A stretch of 64,000 nucleotides of DNA. It comes from Osedax fenrisi (taxonomy: Eukaryota; Annelida; Polychaeta; Sabellida; Siboglinidae). The notes below the pieces were generated by a model. The model was not told the DNA's origin, did no database searches, and worked only from the letters and a program-made list of their open reading frames with translations. Both the position numbers and the translations under genes were made by a program. Within the stretch, counting starts at the first letter, position 1. Each line of letters starts with the position of its first letter. Shown here piece after piece: positions 1-11,469 of this stretch. Where the stretch lies: positions 89,981,119 to 90,045,118 of the forward strand of contig OZ025240.1 of assembly GCA_964019155.1 (NCBI GenBank). The letters are read 5' to 3'.

Positions 1-237
1 ACCAATTTGTTGCATAACTTTTTATTTTAAAATTAAAACAAACTAAATATAACATATATTTTATAATTCAATAAGCTTTCTAATGATACTAATTTCACTA
101 TAATATAATCAATATACAAAATCTCATTCTCGTACGTATATTATTATAATAATTATAGGTTTTCTAAATATTTAATATTTGTATTTCAAAGTAATATTGT
201 CATTGAATTATATACATTACCAGTAAATTTGTGTGTT

Positions 238-1342
238 TTTTATCCGTGTTTTACCTCTGTAAAAGCTGGACATTTTACACGATTTTTGAAATTGTATAAT
301 GTAGACATTTAAAACATAATTATAAGTTAATATATGCTATAGAAATTAATTTTCAATTAGATATATAATTAAATTATATATATTATATTTATATTTATTA
401 TACAAACAAAATAATTGTTATATATAAATATCAATACATTTGTAAGGTGACTAACATCCGTATTTTAAACGGACAAATATCCGTGTATTAAACCGTAATA
501 AATCACTATATATAAAAATAAATAATATAATTTAATTTAACACAAGTTATAGAATAGTATTAATACTACTATTTATTAGAGTATTTAAATTAATACATTT
601 TTTTTAAATGTATGTATTGGTCGTAAAAATCACATAATATATGTCCATGTTTTAGACAGACTAAATATCCTTGTATTACTCTAACAAAATGCCCGTGTAT
701 TATACGAACATTTTGTCACTATAATATTCATTTACAAATACATTATTTATTTTAATATAGAAAAAATATACTATTTTACCTTTTATTTATTTTGATATAT
801 TGATTTAATTTAGTACTAGTGTAAATTAATTATCAATTATTATTTAAATTCATATTTAAATTAATATTATGTATTTAATAAATAAAGTTCTTATTTTAAA
901 ATCATAAATTATATAAGTATCTATGATTTTTTAAAATCATCATAATTTCATTTAATTGTCAACTTAATCAACTATTATATTGATAATTATATTGATAATT
1001 AAGATAATAAATTTTTATAAATTTTTTAGAAATAATATTATAATGATTACTCATTATTGAATATTGAAACATTGTATTTAATATTCCAAATATTATAATT
1101 ATTAAACTTATATTTTAAATATAACCGATATGTAATTATATAATACATATAGAATTATAAGCGTATCAATAATATAAAATATTCTTCAGAATATTGAGTA
1201 TAAAGAACATTTATATAAAAAATGTGCCTTACTGTGAAAAAATGCCCGTGTATTACACTGACAAAATGTCCGTGTAATACACTGGTTGTATCGTAGCCAT
1301 ATGGCTATTTAATACACGGACATTTTGTCAGTGTAATACACG
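238..1342. repeat. Dispersed short motif cluster (TCCGTGTATTA / ACAAAATGYCCGTGTA)
   Basis: Variants of one short motif appear at about 242-280, 455-490, 645-715 and 1,245-1,342, in both orientations, separated by plain AT-rich sequence. The core is CCGTGTATTA or CCGTGTAATACAC, often next to ACAAAATG or its reverse complement CATTTTGT. The spacing is irregular, so this is not a tandem array or a CRISPR array. It could be the decayed remains of a short inverted-repeat element amplified locally; no family is recognised. Confidence 0.5.
1247..1342. repeat. Perfect 30-bp inverted repeat with 36-nt loop
   Basis: Positions 1,247-1,276 are an exact reverse complement of 1,313-1,342 (30 of 30 bases). 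The loop itself contains the perfect palindrome TAGCCATATGGCTA. A perfect stem of this length in otherwise decayed AT-rich DNA suggests a young or maintained structure, such as a small foldback element. No coding capacity. Confidence 0.85.
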
Positions 1343-2513
1343 AATTTTCTGACACAAAAATGCATGAGATTATAATTCATGTATAATATTTATATGTTAT
1401 ATTAGTTAATGTTTATGTTACCTATATTTAAAATTATAGTGATATTAATAATAGTACATATATAATTATATAGGAAGATTAAAATGAATTATTAATTTAA
1501 CAACATATGAAAAAGCAATTTGATAATATTTAGAAATCATTACAATTGTAAATTATTATTTCGAGTATCGTACTTATGATTATATATTTATTAATAAATA
1601 GGATTCGTGTATATATTTCTATATATGTAATAATATAGAAATCAATTATTAATATTCAAATTTTGAATAAATTCTTTTGAAATTTAAATAATTACTATTA
1701 TTCCCGTCGTTTTTATGATTCCTTCAAATCCAGTATTATATATTTAATGGATGTAAATTTTTACAAAAGTATAATACTATTTAATTAAAATGTATATTTT
1801 TAATTAATAACATCTTATATATTTGTATTCAATATATGTATTCTAAAGTAAATTAAATATATTAATTCATAAATTGCCATTAGACAAATACGCATTAAAT
1901 TACTATATTACGGTAAAAACAGTGTGTCAACCGATACTTTTCGTGTGTGTAACCAAGTATATGTGTAAACAAATCTAAAAAGTTAATTATTTATAGTCTA
2001 TTCATTATAGAACTAAATTATAATAAAATATATGTGTTATAATATAATGATTATTATAATGTAATTTAATTGGATACCAATTATTAATCTAACATATATT
2101 AATTAATAGATTAAAGTAGGTGTTTGACACAAAATTATCGGCCTACATTTAGTCATCTCATTTCATATAGTATATATATATATTATAAGTTATAACAATT
2201 ACTAATTATTTATTATTAATTATATGATTAAATTATTGTAAATATATTAAATTATATGCAAATACATAAATAGCATTACTCTAACCAGAATTTATGTTTT
2301 TTTGTATTACTTCCTGTTTCGATTTACATTTTCTTATTATATTTATCTATTGAAATATTAGTAAATGCAAATTTAAGGTTAAGGATTTATATAACTTAAA
2401 AATCAGATATGTTCTTCATATATATCATTATTGTAATATATAATATATTATACGTGGATACCTGTTTAGATATATATTAATATATCTAGATAAGCTTTTG
2501 ATTTTTCATTCAT

Positions 2514-2738
2514 CTATGCGTTTATTCCAACTTTGAATATTACATATATATAATATAGCATACATGTGTTAAATACCTTTCTGAATACAATATTCCGTAA
2601 TAATGGAGCTATATTATTTAAATCTTTCGTTATTTCGAGTTGAATTGTACACTCGTTTAGCGTAGTATCACACCAAGTTATATTATAATCATAATATAAG
2701 TTGTTAAAACACATAATTGTCAAGTTCTGTTTTTTCAT
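2514..2738 (-). other. Conserved 74-codon open frame shared by both arms (uncertain gene)
   Basis: A 74-codon frame with a 75-codon counterpart in the right arm at 30,588-30,815. Over about 190 bases the two copies differ at only about eight positions, more alike than their flanks. Most of the differences change the amino acid (for example Q to H, Y to H, E to V), so there is no clear sign of protein-level selection. No domain, signal peptide or family is recognised. It may be a chance frame in a slowly diverging patch, or an exon scrap of the duplicated element. Confidence 0.2.
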
Positions 2739-3345
2739 TGGAGCAAAATCTAAAAGTGATACCGAGCACGTGATGCATTTTACGTAACTTCTGTGAATAT
2801 AAATAAGTTAAGAATATTAGTTATTTGAGATATAATTATCGAAATGGTATATATATATATATTCGTATTTTAATATACGCAACATATTAAATAAATTCAT
2901 TACATAATATATATATATATATAATCTATGATCACTGAAATGGACATCAATCTTTTAATTTTGTGAGTAAGTATAAAATAAAATATATAATTAATATAAA
3001 TTATGATAAGGGATATAATTATACATATAACAATCTATCAAAGTAAATACATTATAAAGAGGGGTATATTGGTATAGTGTTTTGAAATACAATTGAATAT
3101 ATGCTATGGTGCTGATATGAGCAATCATATTGTTATTGTTATTATTATTTGGTGGAGTCCTTTCATCCCATCCAGTAACTTCGATGAAGTTTACATTTAT
3201 AACCATATATGGCTCTAATGTCCTTTGATGCCATTCGCATATTAAGCCTTCCGTGGTTTTAACGAGAGCCGATCATTTATTTATACACAATTATATAAGA
3301 TCACTTTTAAATAATATTTTAATAGCTATTGTAATGTCCGAACAT

Positions 3346-3411
3346 GGCTCGAATCCGCGTCCTACTGCTTGTGTGTCTGACGCCTTAGATAACAGAGCCA
3401 CACATTCAGTT
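3346..3411 (-). repeat. tRNA-like segment (possible tRNA-derived SINE), left arm
   Basis: Read on the minus strand, this begins like a class II tRNA (TGGCTCTGTTATCTAAGGCG, resembling an A box and D arm of tRNA-Leu type) and ends with a B-box-like GGATTCGAGCC about 35 bases later. The partner copy lies at 29,923-29,985 on the plus strand. Acceptor-stem pairing is not evident, so a functional tRNA is unlikely; a tRNA-derived SINE head or a tRNA pseudogene fits better. Confidence 0.45.
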
Positions 3412-3479
3412 TTATCTGTATTATCTAACCATTACATGTTTTCTAACTCTCTTACTTTGGATCCAATCCCCACCTATGG

Positions 3480-6245
3480 GAAAGGATATATCAACAACCT
3501 AGATAAACGGCCTACTGAAAGAATCATGATAACTCATAACAATAAATACAACCAACAAAAAAGGGATAACAACGCTCGTGCGTCTATCGAAATATTGCAT
3601 TATAGGCATAATGAACAATTAGCTACTAGAGATATAAATGTTAACTAAAAAGAAGAAAATGTAATAAAAAGTAAGGCTGACATCGACGTAACGACGATTA
3701 GAACATGGAATGTAATAACTTTTATAAGATGTAGTAAACTGGAAGAACTCAACTAATAAACAGAAAATATAAATTTAACATACTAGTACTAGCATGACAC
3801 GAGATGGAATAGAATGAGTGAATTAATAACTTATCATTTCTATACCAGTAATTTCAACAACACTTTATAACCATAAATATTCAAGAAGAATATCTGACAT
3901 ACTCAAGATGGAGTATCACATAACCAAATCGATTATATTCTTAATCAAAGAGTTGAATCAAGTATCATTAAAATCATACAACTCATACTCTGATGTTTTT
4001 ATAAATAGATACCATGATTTATTTATTTGAAATATCAAATGAAACTATATATTTAGAAAAAAATAAAAAATACTATAATACAGTATGATTTAGAAAAACT
4101 ACGCAACCCTGTCATTGCCAAAGAATATGGAGACAAATTGAAACTTAAATATTGCAAATAAAAAAGGGCGAAACTGATATAAATAACCTATATTTGATAT
4201 TGAAAAATATATACACCTGACGGCTAATACAATTATTGGTAAATTCTATTTGAAGAAACAATTAATCAATTACTACATTCTAAACATATGTGATATAAGA
4301 AGAGCACTAAAATCATTAAAAACGATTAATCCAGAACTAAAAATTGAATATAGAGAAATAAATATATGAATTCGAAAAATAATGAAAAAATCTAAAGAAT
4401 AATGTATACAATAATAATGCAATTCTAAAATCGAATATTTAGTAGTAGTTAAATCCAACACGATAGAATAAAACATTTTAAAAACAATTATAAGGCCTAC
4501 AAAGAGAGCAGTACTGTATGGGGCTATAGACAAAATATCTACAAAGATCAGACGTCGATTCTTAAAGTATATATACGTAATATGATGAAGTTGTTTCGGA
4601 TCTAGTTATTTGGGAACCTACTAATGGAACTAGAAAACGGGGAAAGCCACCAGAAGCTACATCAGGAATCTGGAGCGCAAAACTGGTATAGCGAAGAGTG
4701 AGATGAAAGCTATGATGAACCGTTATGTTTGGAGAACTTTTCGGGGGTTTAAGGTATTTATCATTTAACAAAAATGCTAGATGATGGTAAATCACATGGT
4801 CATGCCAATATTCCAAGTAAACTGATAAATCATCGAGGAGAAAGTATTACCCAGATATTTACAACAATATGCATAATCATATGGAATAAAATCAATGGAA
4901 ATGGTCGTTAATAATTATGATTCCAAAAAAAGATGATTTACAAAATTGTTCCAACTACCGTATACTCAGCCTAATCCCACATCTTAACAAAATAATATTA
5001 TTAATAATACTAAGTAGACTACTACCACAATCAGATAAAATACTATCAGAAGAGCAAGCTGGATTTAGAAAATTAAGAAACGATATAGAATAAAGCCTCA
5101 ATTTCATAATTATCATGGAAAAACATACTGTAATTAATAAATATGTCTCAAAAATATATTGATTTTAAAAAAACATTCAACTGATTGTGGTACAAATATG
5201 TATGGAAATGCATGAACAACTTTGGTATATCACATGCAATTATAGAAATAATAGAAGAACTATATGATAATTAAAACAGCGCAGTACTACTTAATAATAT
5301 AATCTGGATTTTTTTTTATATCACAGTTGGAGTTTAACATGACTGCATACTATAACATATTCTATTCAACATGTCTAGAACAAATCATGCAGGATACGCT
5401 TCACAACTATAGGCCCACTCTATATATTGGTGGCAAGGAAATAAGCAATTTTATATTTGCAGATGATATAGAACTTATTTAAGTCAGTAATGTTTATTTG
5501 CAAGAAATTACTAATAGACTTATCCCAGCGTCGAATGAATACGGGTTGGAAGTAAGTAAATGAAAAAGTAAAAAACTGGTTAATAGCAACAATGCACATG
5601 CAACAATAATTATGGACGGCATTCTACTTGGATACGTTAAAACGTTCAAATAGCTTGGTACGAAGTTAAAATCGTTTGTTCATCAGTAAACGAATTGAGT
5701 ATTCGATTAGTTACTTTACTTCGGTTATGGTAAGTCTCGACATAATATGTCGTTGTAAAAATATCACGTTTCATGGTAAATTCGACTTAAATAATTCACT
5801 AATATTATCGATTGTATTATACGGATGCGAAATATGGAAAAGGATGAAAAAAAAGATACAATTATACGATATTAAAGCTTAGAGAAGACTATTATGATCT
5901 AATCTTATCTCCAGCGTAATACATATGTTAAATAATTAAAAACTAGATTGGTAAATACGACCATCTTCTTGTCATTATTGTATAAAGAAAGTTCTAGTAA
6001 TTTGACCATACGACAGATCGGCAAAATTGATATTACAAGTAACGTAGAAGGAACTAGGTGAAGAGGATGACAAATAACTAACTGAATAACGAATATTAAT
6101 CAGTGTAAATCTAAAATAATTAATGAATTATATAGAATATGAAAATACTAAAGGTATGAGTGAGCCGATTTGTTGTATAAACTAGTATAATCGTTATCCC
6201 TGCGTTTCACAGGTCATGATATTAAAAGTAAGCGAGAATCTTATA
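3480..6245 (+). mobile_element. Decayed RTE-like non-LTR retrotransposon, left-arm copy
   Basis: Heavily mutated remains of an APE-type (RTE-like) retrotransposon read on the plus strand. Recognisable pieces are the linker before the RT (INHRGESITQIF, about 4,830), the first RT block with NCSNYR-like and LISH-like remnants (about 4,940-5,060), the EEQAGFR-type block (about 5,045-5,075), a D-FKK-FN remnant of motif A (about 5,160-5,185), a degraded FADD region (about 5,455-5,475) and the late ILYGCEIW-like block (about 5,815-5,845). The 3' end near 6,205-6,240 carries the CCTGCGTTTCAC / GTCATG-like terminus followed by AAAAGTAAG, shared with other RTE copies here. Stops and frameshifts occur throughout, so it is not functional. 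The reverse-complement partner is at 27,655-29,840. Confidence 0.75.
4505..4745 (+). mobile_element. RTE 3'-end segment lodged inside the left-arm RTE copy
   Basis: This stretch encodes a DEVVSDLVIWEPTNGT-like peptide followed by a basic RGKPPE run, typical of the C-terminal tail of RTE-like RT proteins. It matches the reverse complement of about 19,030-19,310. The equivalent place in the right arm (about 29,130-29,330) instead has an RTE linker sequence. So the left arm is a mosaic: a C-terminal segment sits where the endonuclease-RT linker should be, by insertion or non-allelic exchange. Confidence 0.6.
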
Positions 6246-6642
6246 AAGCTATATCTAATAAATATGGTTAACATATATTCAAAGTAATATATGTTATATT
6301 CAAATACATCATAATATTACTATTATATGTTTATATAAACTATAGGATATATAATATCTAATTTAAACCGAAAGTTTGACACAAACTTTAGAATATATAT
6401 TTCCCTAAATATTCTACGAATACAAATAAACAAACCATTTATATCATACATGTATCATATTTACTAAATAAAAATTAATATGTTCTTTATTTATATTCGT
6501 CTGTATCCTATACATGTATTGTGTACATATTGTATTTAGTTATTATTTATGTTCGATTAAATTAATATAAATATGTACTATTTATAATTATCTAAAATAA
6601 ATATCGGCGATTACCAAGTAACACAGATGTAGTCAAACTTGA

Positions 6643-8700
6643 TTTGATAGATAGATAGATAATAGTTTATTGATTAGAATCAAAACGATGGATAACAATA
6701 AATAATAATGACAGAAATATATAAATAATAGTTAGCAAATATAAATAAGTTGTGATTTACACACACCGAAAGTAAATAATAAAATAATAATAAAGAAATA
6801 TTTGGGATGTTGATCAAACGTGCTGAACACATCATCAAACAACTAGGGAAGAGGTCTCGGGTTGGTCAGGCCCATATAGGATTATATGCCCATAAATCCT
6901 GAGGGATGGACGGTCCCTGCATTTTGGTTTTTTGACATCTCTCCACACCTAGAATATCAAATGAGTATACAGCTTGTAAGATCAAATACCCAAATAAAGT
7001 ACAAAACGAAAACGAAAACTAAAAAAACAATAAAATTATAAAAATAACGACATTACATTTAAGCATGTTGAGAATAAAAATTTCCATTAATATTAATAGT
7101 ATCTATATTTGTAATAAATATGCTTAAAGATTTAGATGAAGCCACAGAACGAGGAAGTGAATTCCAAGCGGTACTCACTCTGTTACTGAATGAATTTATA
7201 GTTGATTTATTAATACATTTGTCTTTGCGTATTTTAATTAGAGGTCCACGATTACTTGTTGAATAAGTTGTGAATACCGATGATTTATCAATATCCACGA
7301 GATTGTTCAATATCTTGAAAGCCAGAATCAGGTCAGCTCTTAATCTGCGGTGGGATAAATTCATTAAATTGAGAAAACACAATCTAGTATCATAAGTTGA
7401 TTTAATAAAGTTACATCTGAAGTAAATTCGCTTAGTAAATTTATGTTGAACTTTTTCAATAAGTTTGTTTAGGCCGATAAAGTCATTGCCTAATTGATTC
7501 CAAATGGAAGAACCATATTCGAGTAATGGCCGTATATAGGTTGTAGAGGCTTTGACTAGATAATATGAATTATTTGTAGTAAAACATCTAAAAATGATAT
7601 TAGAGATCACATAGGCTTTGCTACATATGTTATTAATGTGAATATTGAATTTAATATTATCATCAAAAACAATACCAAGGTCTCGAAAATTAGAGTATTT
7701 AGGAATCACGGTATTATTTAGCGAATATAATGATATATCAGATTTTCCGATTGACATAAATGCGCATTTTTCAAAAGTTATTTGAAGGTTCCATTTTACT
7801 GTCCAATCATATAGATCATTAAGTCCTGATTGAAGGATATTACGTTCAGTAATATTCCTATACGATAGAGATATTTTGGCATCATCGGCAAAAAGAGAGC
7901 TTGTTAGCTGTGATGTAAATATCGAGGGGAGGTCATTGATATATATTAAGAATAAAAGAGGTCCAATAACGGAACCTTGAGGAACACCTGAACTTGCATG
8001 AATATAATCAGAAAATTCATCATTTACCATAGTTCTTTGAAATCGATTAGTAAGGTATGAGCTAAACCACTTAAGGACATTACCACCGATCTCCAATTTA
8101 GACATCTTCTTTAGAAGTTTAGAATGGCAAACTTTATCAAAAGCTTTAGCCATATCGATATATATAATATCAGTATTAAAAGAATGGTTAGTGGCTCTAC
8201 TTATATTTCTATAAAATTCAATAAGTTGTAGTTCCGTGGATCTACCGGCTAAAAATCCATATGTTCAGTACATAATAGTTTATTAGATCTTAAATAATAT
8301 AATAGATAGTAAGATAATATTTTTTCAAATATAATGAGAGTGGATGGCAATAAACTGATTGGACGATAATTTGATGGTAATGAATGATCACCTTATTGGA
8401 ATAAAATTAGCTAACTTCCATATAGTAGGGTATTGACCTTCATCTAGAATACGTTGAAAAACAATAGATAATGGATAAGAAATTTCATAAGATAATATCT
8501 TAAGCATACCTTTGGGTAAACCATCAGGAGATGAATTAAATTTAGGTGGTAATTTACAAAGAAATTTTCTTACTATTTCCTGAGATACAGGAAAATCATT
8601 AAACCTAGAATATTTCATTATAGAGGGATCATAAGAAATATGTGACTTGAGAAAAACAGATGAAAATTATTCAGAAAGACAATCTGCTTTATCAAAGCTT
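6643..8700 (-). mobile_element. CR1/Jockey-like non-LTR retrotransposon, 5'-truncated, left arm only
   Basis: The insertion is bracketed by sequence that is continuous in the right arm: CAAACTTG and TTCATACTTAG, joined at about 27,227-27,246, flank it here at 6,634-6,641 and 8,701-8,711. On its own strand the element starts inside the RT N-terminal region, so the endonuclease is lost, and it ends in a short TATC repeat (6,645-6,661 on the plus strand reads GATAGATAGATAGAT). The 3' UTR is about 400 bp. 5' truncation and a short-repeat tail are typical of target-primed reverse transcription by CR1/L2-type elements. Confidence 0.8.
7059..8660 (-). pseudogene. CR1/Jockey-like reverse transcriptase, 5'-truncated and frameshifted
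   Basis: The RT of the 6.6-8.7 kb insertion. The N-terminal block (8,618-8,388) has the SPDGLPKGMLK motif that precedes the palm. A frameshift near 8,390 and another near 8,260 flank the NYRPISLLP block. The rest (8,153-7,059, 364 codons) is one clean frame with motif A DMAKAFDKVCH near its start, the GVPQGSVIGPLLFLIYIND block, FADD about residue 90 and the C-terminal WNSLPRSV block. It lacks the N-terminal endonuclease, so it could not move on its own. With only two frame breaks it is younger than the duplicated RTE copies around it. A relative of the same subfamily is at 45,700-46,760. Confidence 0.8.
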
Positions 8701-9004
8701 TTCATACTTAGTTCACAAATAAAATATATTCTTTATAGTTAGTCACATTGAATTAAGTCAAACATATTGTTAAAAACATAAGTAAAACTTAATATTTGTA
8801 TATTGATAACACTTTAAATATAACAAAGTCTGTAACTTAATGTTGTACTTAAGTCTAACTTAATTCGAACTGATTTAAGTTTGTATAAGTCATGAATAAC
8901 TTAATTATAACTTTGGTTAAACTTAAGTGATGAAATAAGTTTTTTTAGTATGTTAAACTTAAGTTTTAACTTAGGACAAACCTAAGTTAACTGATATATA
9001 TAAT

Positions 9005-9005
9005 C

Positions 9006-9060
<55 letters not shown>
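9005..9060. repeat. (TA)n microsatellite
   Basis: A nearly pure TA run of about 50 bp in the left arm. The corresponding right-arm site (about 26,940-26,985) has two much shorter runs, so it expanded after the duplication. Confidence 0.95.
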
Positions 9061-9063
<3 letters not shown>

Positions 9064-9763
9064 GTAATAACCCGCAAACATATATGTTCTATGAAATGTA
9101 TAGAATACGACGTAAATAATAAATATTAATGTTTAAAAGTTTATAATAATTAACAAAGTTATATATCCCACAATGCAATTATTTCGAAAAATATCTCCGG
9201 CAATTTATTTTGCAAATAGCTCAGAAAATTGTTAAATATGTTGTATATATATCGGTGCTTATTTTATGATAGAACTTCCTATTTTACAGAGCTATTTGCC
9301 AGAGATAGTTATTTTACTGATACAATTATCGTGTCGTATGTAACAACATCGTTTATGTAACAAGAATATAAATAGGTAAATAAATTATTCAAATGTAAAT
9401 TATTTGTTTTACATAACTTACGTAATTATGAACACGATGTAACATACATATATGTAAACTATTAAGTATAATATTTTAAATAAAACTCAATTGAATCGGT
9501 TATATTTAATATTTATTAAATGATATTCCATGAAGTAACAAATAGTTACATTAATAATGACATTGTGCACTATATTAATAATATGTATATTTTAATTCAC
9601 ATATATAAATATCGCATACAAATTTAAAACCTACCCCTCGAGAAGTCGTAGATTTTAACATGATATTATGTTATTATAAATAAAAGTGTACTATTATTTT
9701 TTTTCTGGTGTTTTGATGCATCGTTAATAAGTTAATGAAGCCCAAAAGAAATAATAAGAACTA

Positions 9764-9840
9764 CCATGATTCGAACCTAGTATATCTCGCTGTATAGCTG
9801 TTACATTTACATTATGACATATACCCCAGGTACTATATTA
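9764..9840 (-). repeat. tRNA-like segment with B box (possible SINE), left arm
   Basis: On the minus strand, GGGGTATATGTC is followed about 35 bases later by a B-box-like GGTTCGAATCA and then GGTAGTTCTTATTATT. The right-arm partner at 26,180-26,270 has GGTTCGATCCG. This looks like an RNA polymerase III promoter from a tRNA-derived SINE; no closed cloverleaf was found. Confidence 0.35.
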
Positions 9841-10254
9841 AACAATAGTATATTATATACATATATATATATATAAGTATGTGTAAAATGTGTATGCATG
9901 GTAACACTATATTTTACTAACCCTATTACACTAATATTAGTTCCAATTAATAAAAGTATTAATATTTGCATACAATTCATTTTCTATATATGCTGATATT
10001 AACAAATTATAATAATATTAATATATATATATATATATATAATAAATAAATAATTTAAATAGGTTATTTAAAAAAAATTAAATTTACGTAAATGTAAAAT
10101 AAATAACTATTATCTATATATTTTTTAATTATATTTTATATATCGTGTTTACATATTATTTCTAGTTTCTGTTTCTAGAGTTTAGTTTTATTTTGTATAT
10201 AATCTATCATATTTTAAATAATTGATAATATATATATATAATAAATATCGGGAT

Positions 10255-10257
<3 letters not shown>

Positions 10258-10302
<45 letters not shown>
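10258..10302. repeat. (TA)n microsatellite
   Basis: A pure TA run of about 45 bp in the left arm; the right-arm partner near 25,807-25,832 is shorter. Confidence 0.95.
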
Positions 10303-10305
<3 letters not shown>

Positions 10306-10661
10306 AATCTACTATATAGGCTAGGATAGGTTAGATAAGATTATTTAAAATATCTATATAGTTTATAGTATACTGCCTAGCTAGTGCATCCTGGTAAGGT
10401 AAGTATATAGTATATTAATGTAACCAGTGTAAAATGGTAATAATTAATATCAATTCTATATAACACTAGTGAATTTAAAAATAATATGGTAATATAAGTT
10501 GAGTAATTGATTATAATATAAGGACTTTGCATACATTGAAATTGACCGACTTATAATAAATATTGATATGAGTACTACAATATTATCATACCAATATTCC
10601 GAATAGATTCAAAATGTTTAATAATACTATATTACATTGATAGCATGGGGAATATTACACG

Positions 10662-10663
<2 letters not shown>

Positions 10664-10710
<47 letters not shown>
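10664..10710. repeat. (TA)n microsatellite
   Basis: A pure TA run in the left arm, matched by a shorter run at 22,832-22,858 in the right arm. Confidence 0.95.
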
Positions 10711-10714
<4 letters not shown>

Positions 10715-10881
10715 CCTATACATATTAAGTTATTATTGTTGTTGTAGATGTACACCAGTAGATAATATGTGTAACCAGTAACCAATAGATTATCTCAGTT
10801 AAAGTTCATTTAAAATTCATGAAGTTCAAAATTAGAATGTAATGCAAAAATATGAAGTTTTATAAATAACTAAATATCATA

Positions 10882-10882
10882 A

Positions 10883-10932
<50 letters not shown>
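10882..10932. repeat. (TA)n microsatellite
   Basis: A pure TA run of about 50 bp in the left arm, matched by a run of about 28 bp at 22,635-22,662 in the right arm. Confidence 0.95.
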
Positions 10933-10934
<2 letters not shown>

Positions 10935-11469
10935 TAACTAATATTAGGAACATTATGAATAATATTAGATAGGGGTGTAAATATATAGATAATATTAACG
11001 GTCAATGAATCGACCAATTAGGTACACATTTATTTATACGGATACTAGCGAAATGAAATAATTAACTTTGATTGATGAATTACGATTAGTAATTGACGAG
11101 TTCAGTAATTTGAGGAAATAAAACTGTTATTCAATCATAATATCCTTGATGTGGTTAATGATAGTTATATAACTAGGCATATACAAATCAATACATATAC
11201 AATTAGATACGTCAATCCATTTATAACTAATTTTTAATATAAGCGGGATCAGTTTCAGTAGACTTAATGTATGAAATGTGGTAGGGGTCAAGTACATTAT
11301 AAGATTAAAAATAAGAGATTAGCTAGCTATTTATAATTTATTCCCTAATCTTAAATCTAATCGGAAGGTAGGCTGTATATCTATAATTATTCAGCACATA
11401 AGTATTAATATTAATATAATGGATTTGGTAATTTTACAAGATTCCACTTGAAATGAATCACAATAATTA

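Larger units (their letters stand above)
1..2160. other. AT-rich intergenic DNA, no gene seen
   Basis: No open frame, RT motif or RNA gene is recognisable on either strand. The only structure is a dispersed short motif related to GTCCGTGTAATACAC and its inverted form, which recurs near 240-285, 455-495, 645-715 and 1,245-1,342 (entered separately). Confidence 0.6.
2160..11450 (+). repeat. Left arm of a large inverted duplication
   Basis: This arm matches the reverse complement of about 22,095-31,150 through collinear anchors: 2,514-2,740 with 30,588-30,815; 3,130-3,210 with 30,115-30,175; 3,346-3,411 with 29,923-29,985; 4,800-6,240 with 27,660-29,130; 8,705-9,000 with 26,980-27,235; 9,070-9,690 with 26,320-26,940; 10,790-11,440 with 22,095-22,740. 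By eye identity is high (about 85-95%) in short stretches, broken by indels and microsatellite differences. It contains a decayed RTE copy and two tRNA-like segments shared with the other arm, plus a CR1-like insertion absent from the other arm. Boundaries are approximate: the outer edge lies in AT repeats, and the inner edge abuts a Gypsy fragment. Confidence 0.85.

Noticed and set aside
3253..3648. 131-codon plus-strand frame
   Set aside because: It runs through the antisense of a tRNA-like segment and into the RTE leader; no domain, and the right-arm partner is not preserved as the same frame.
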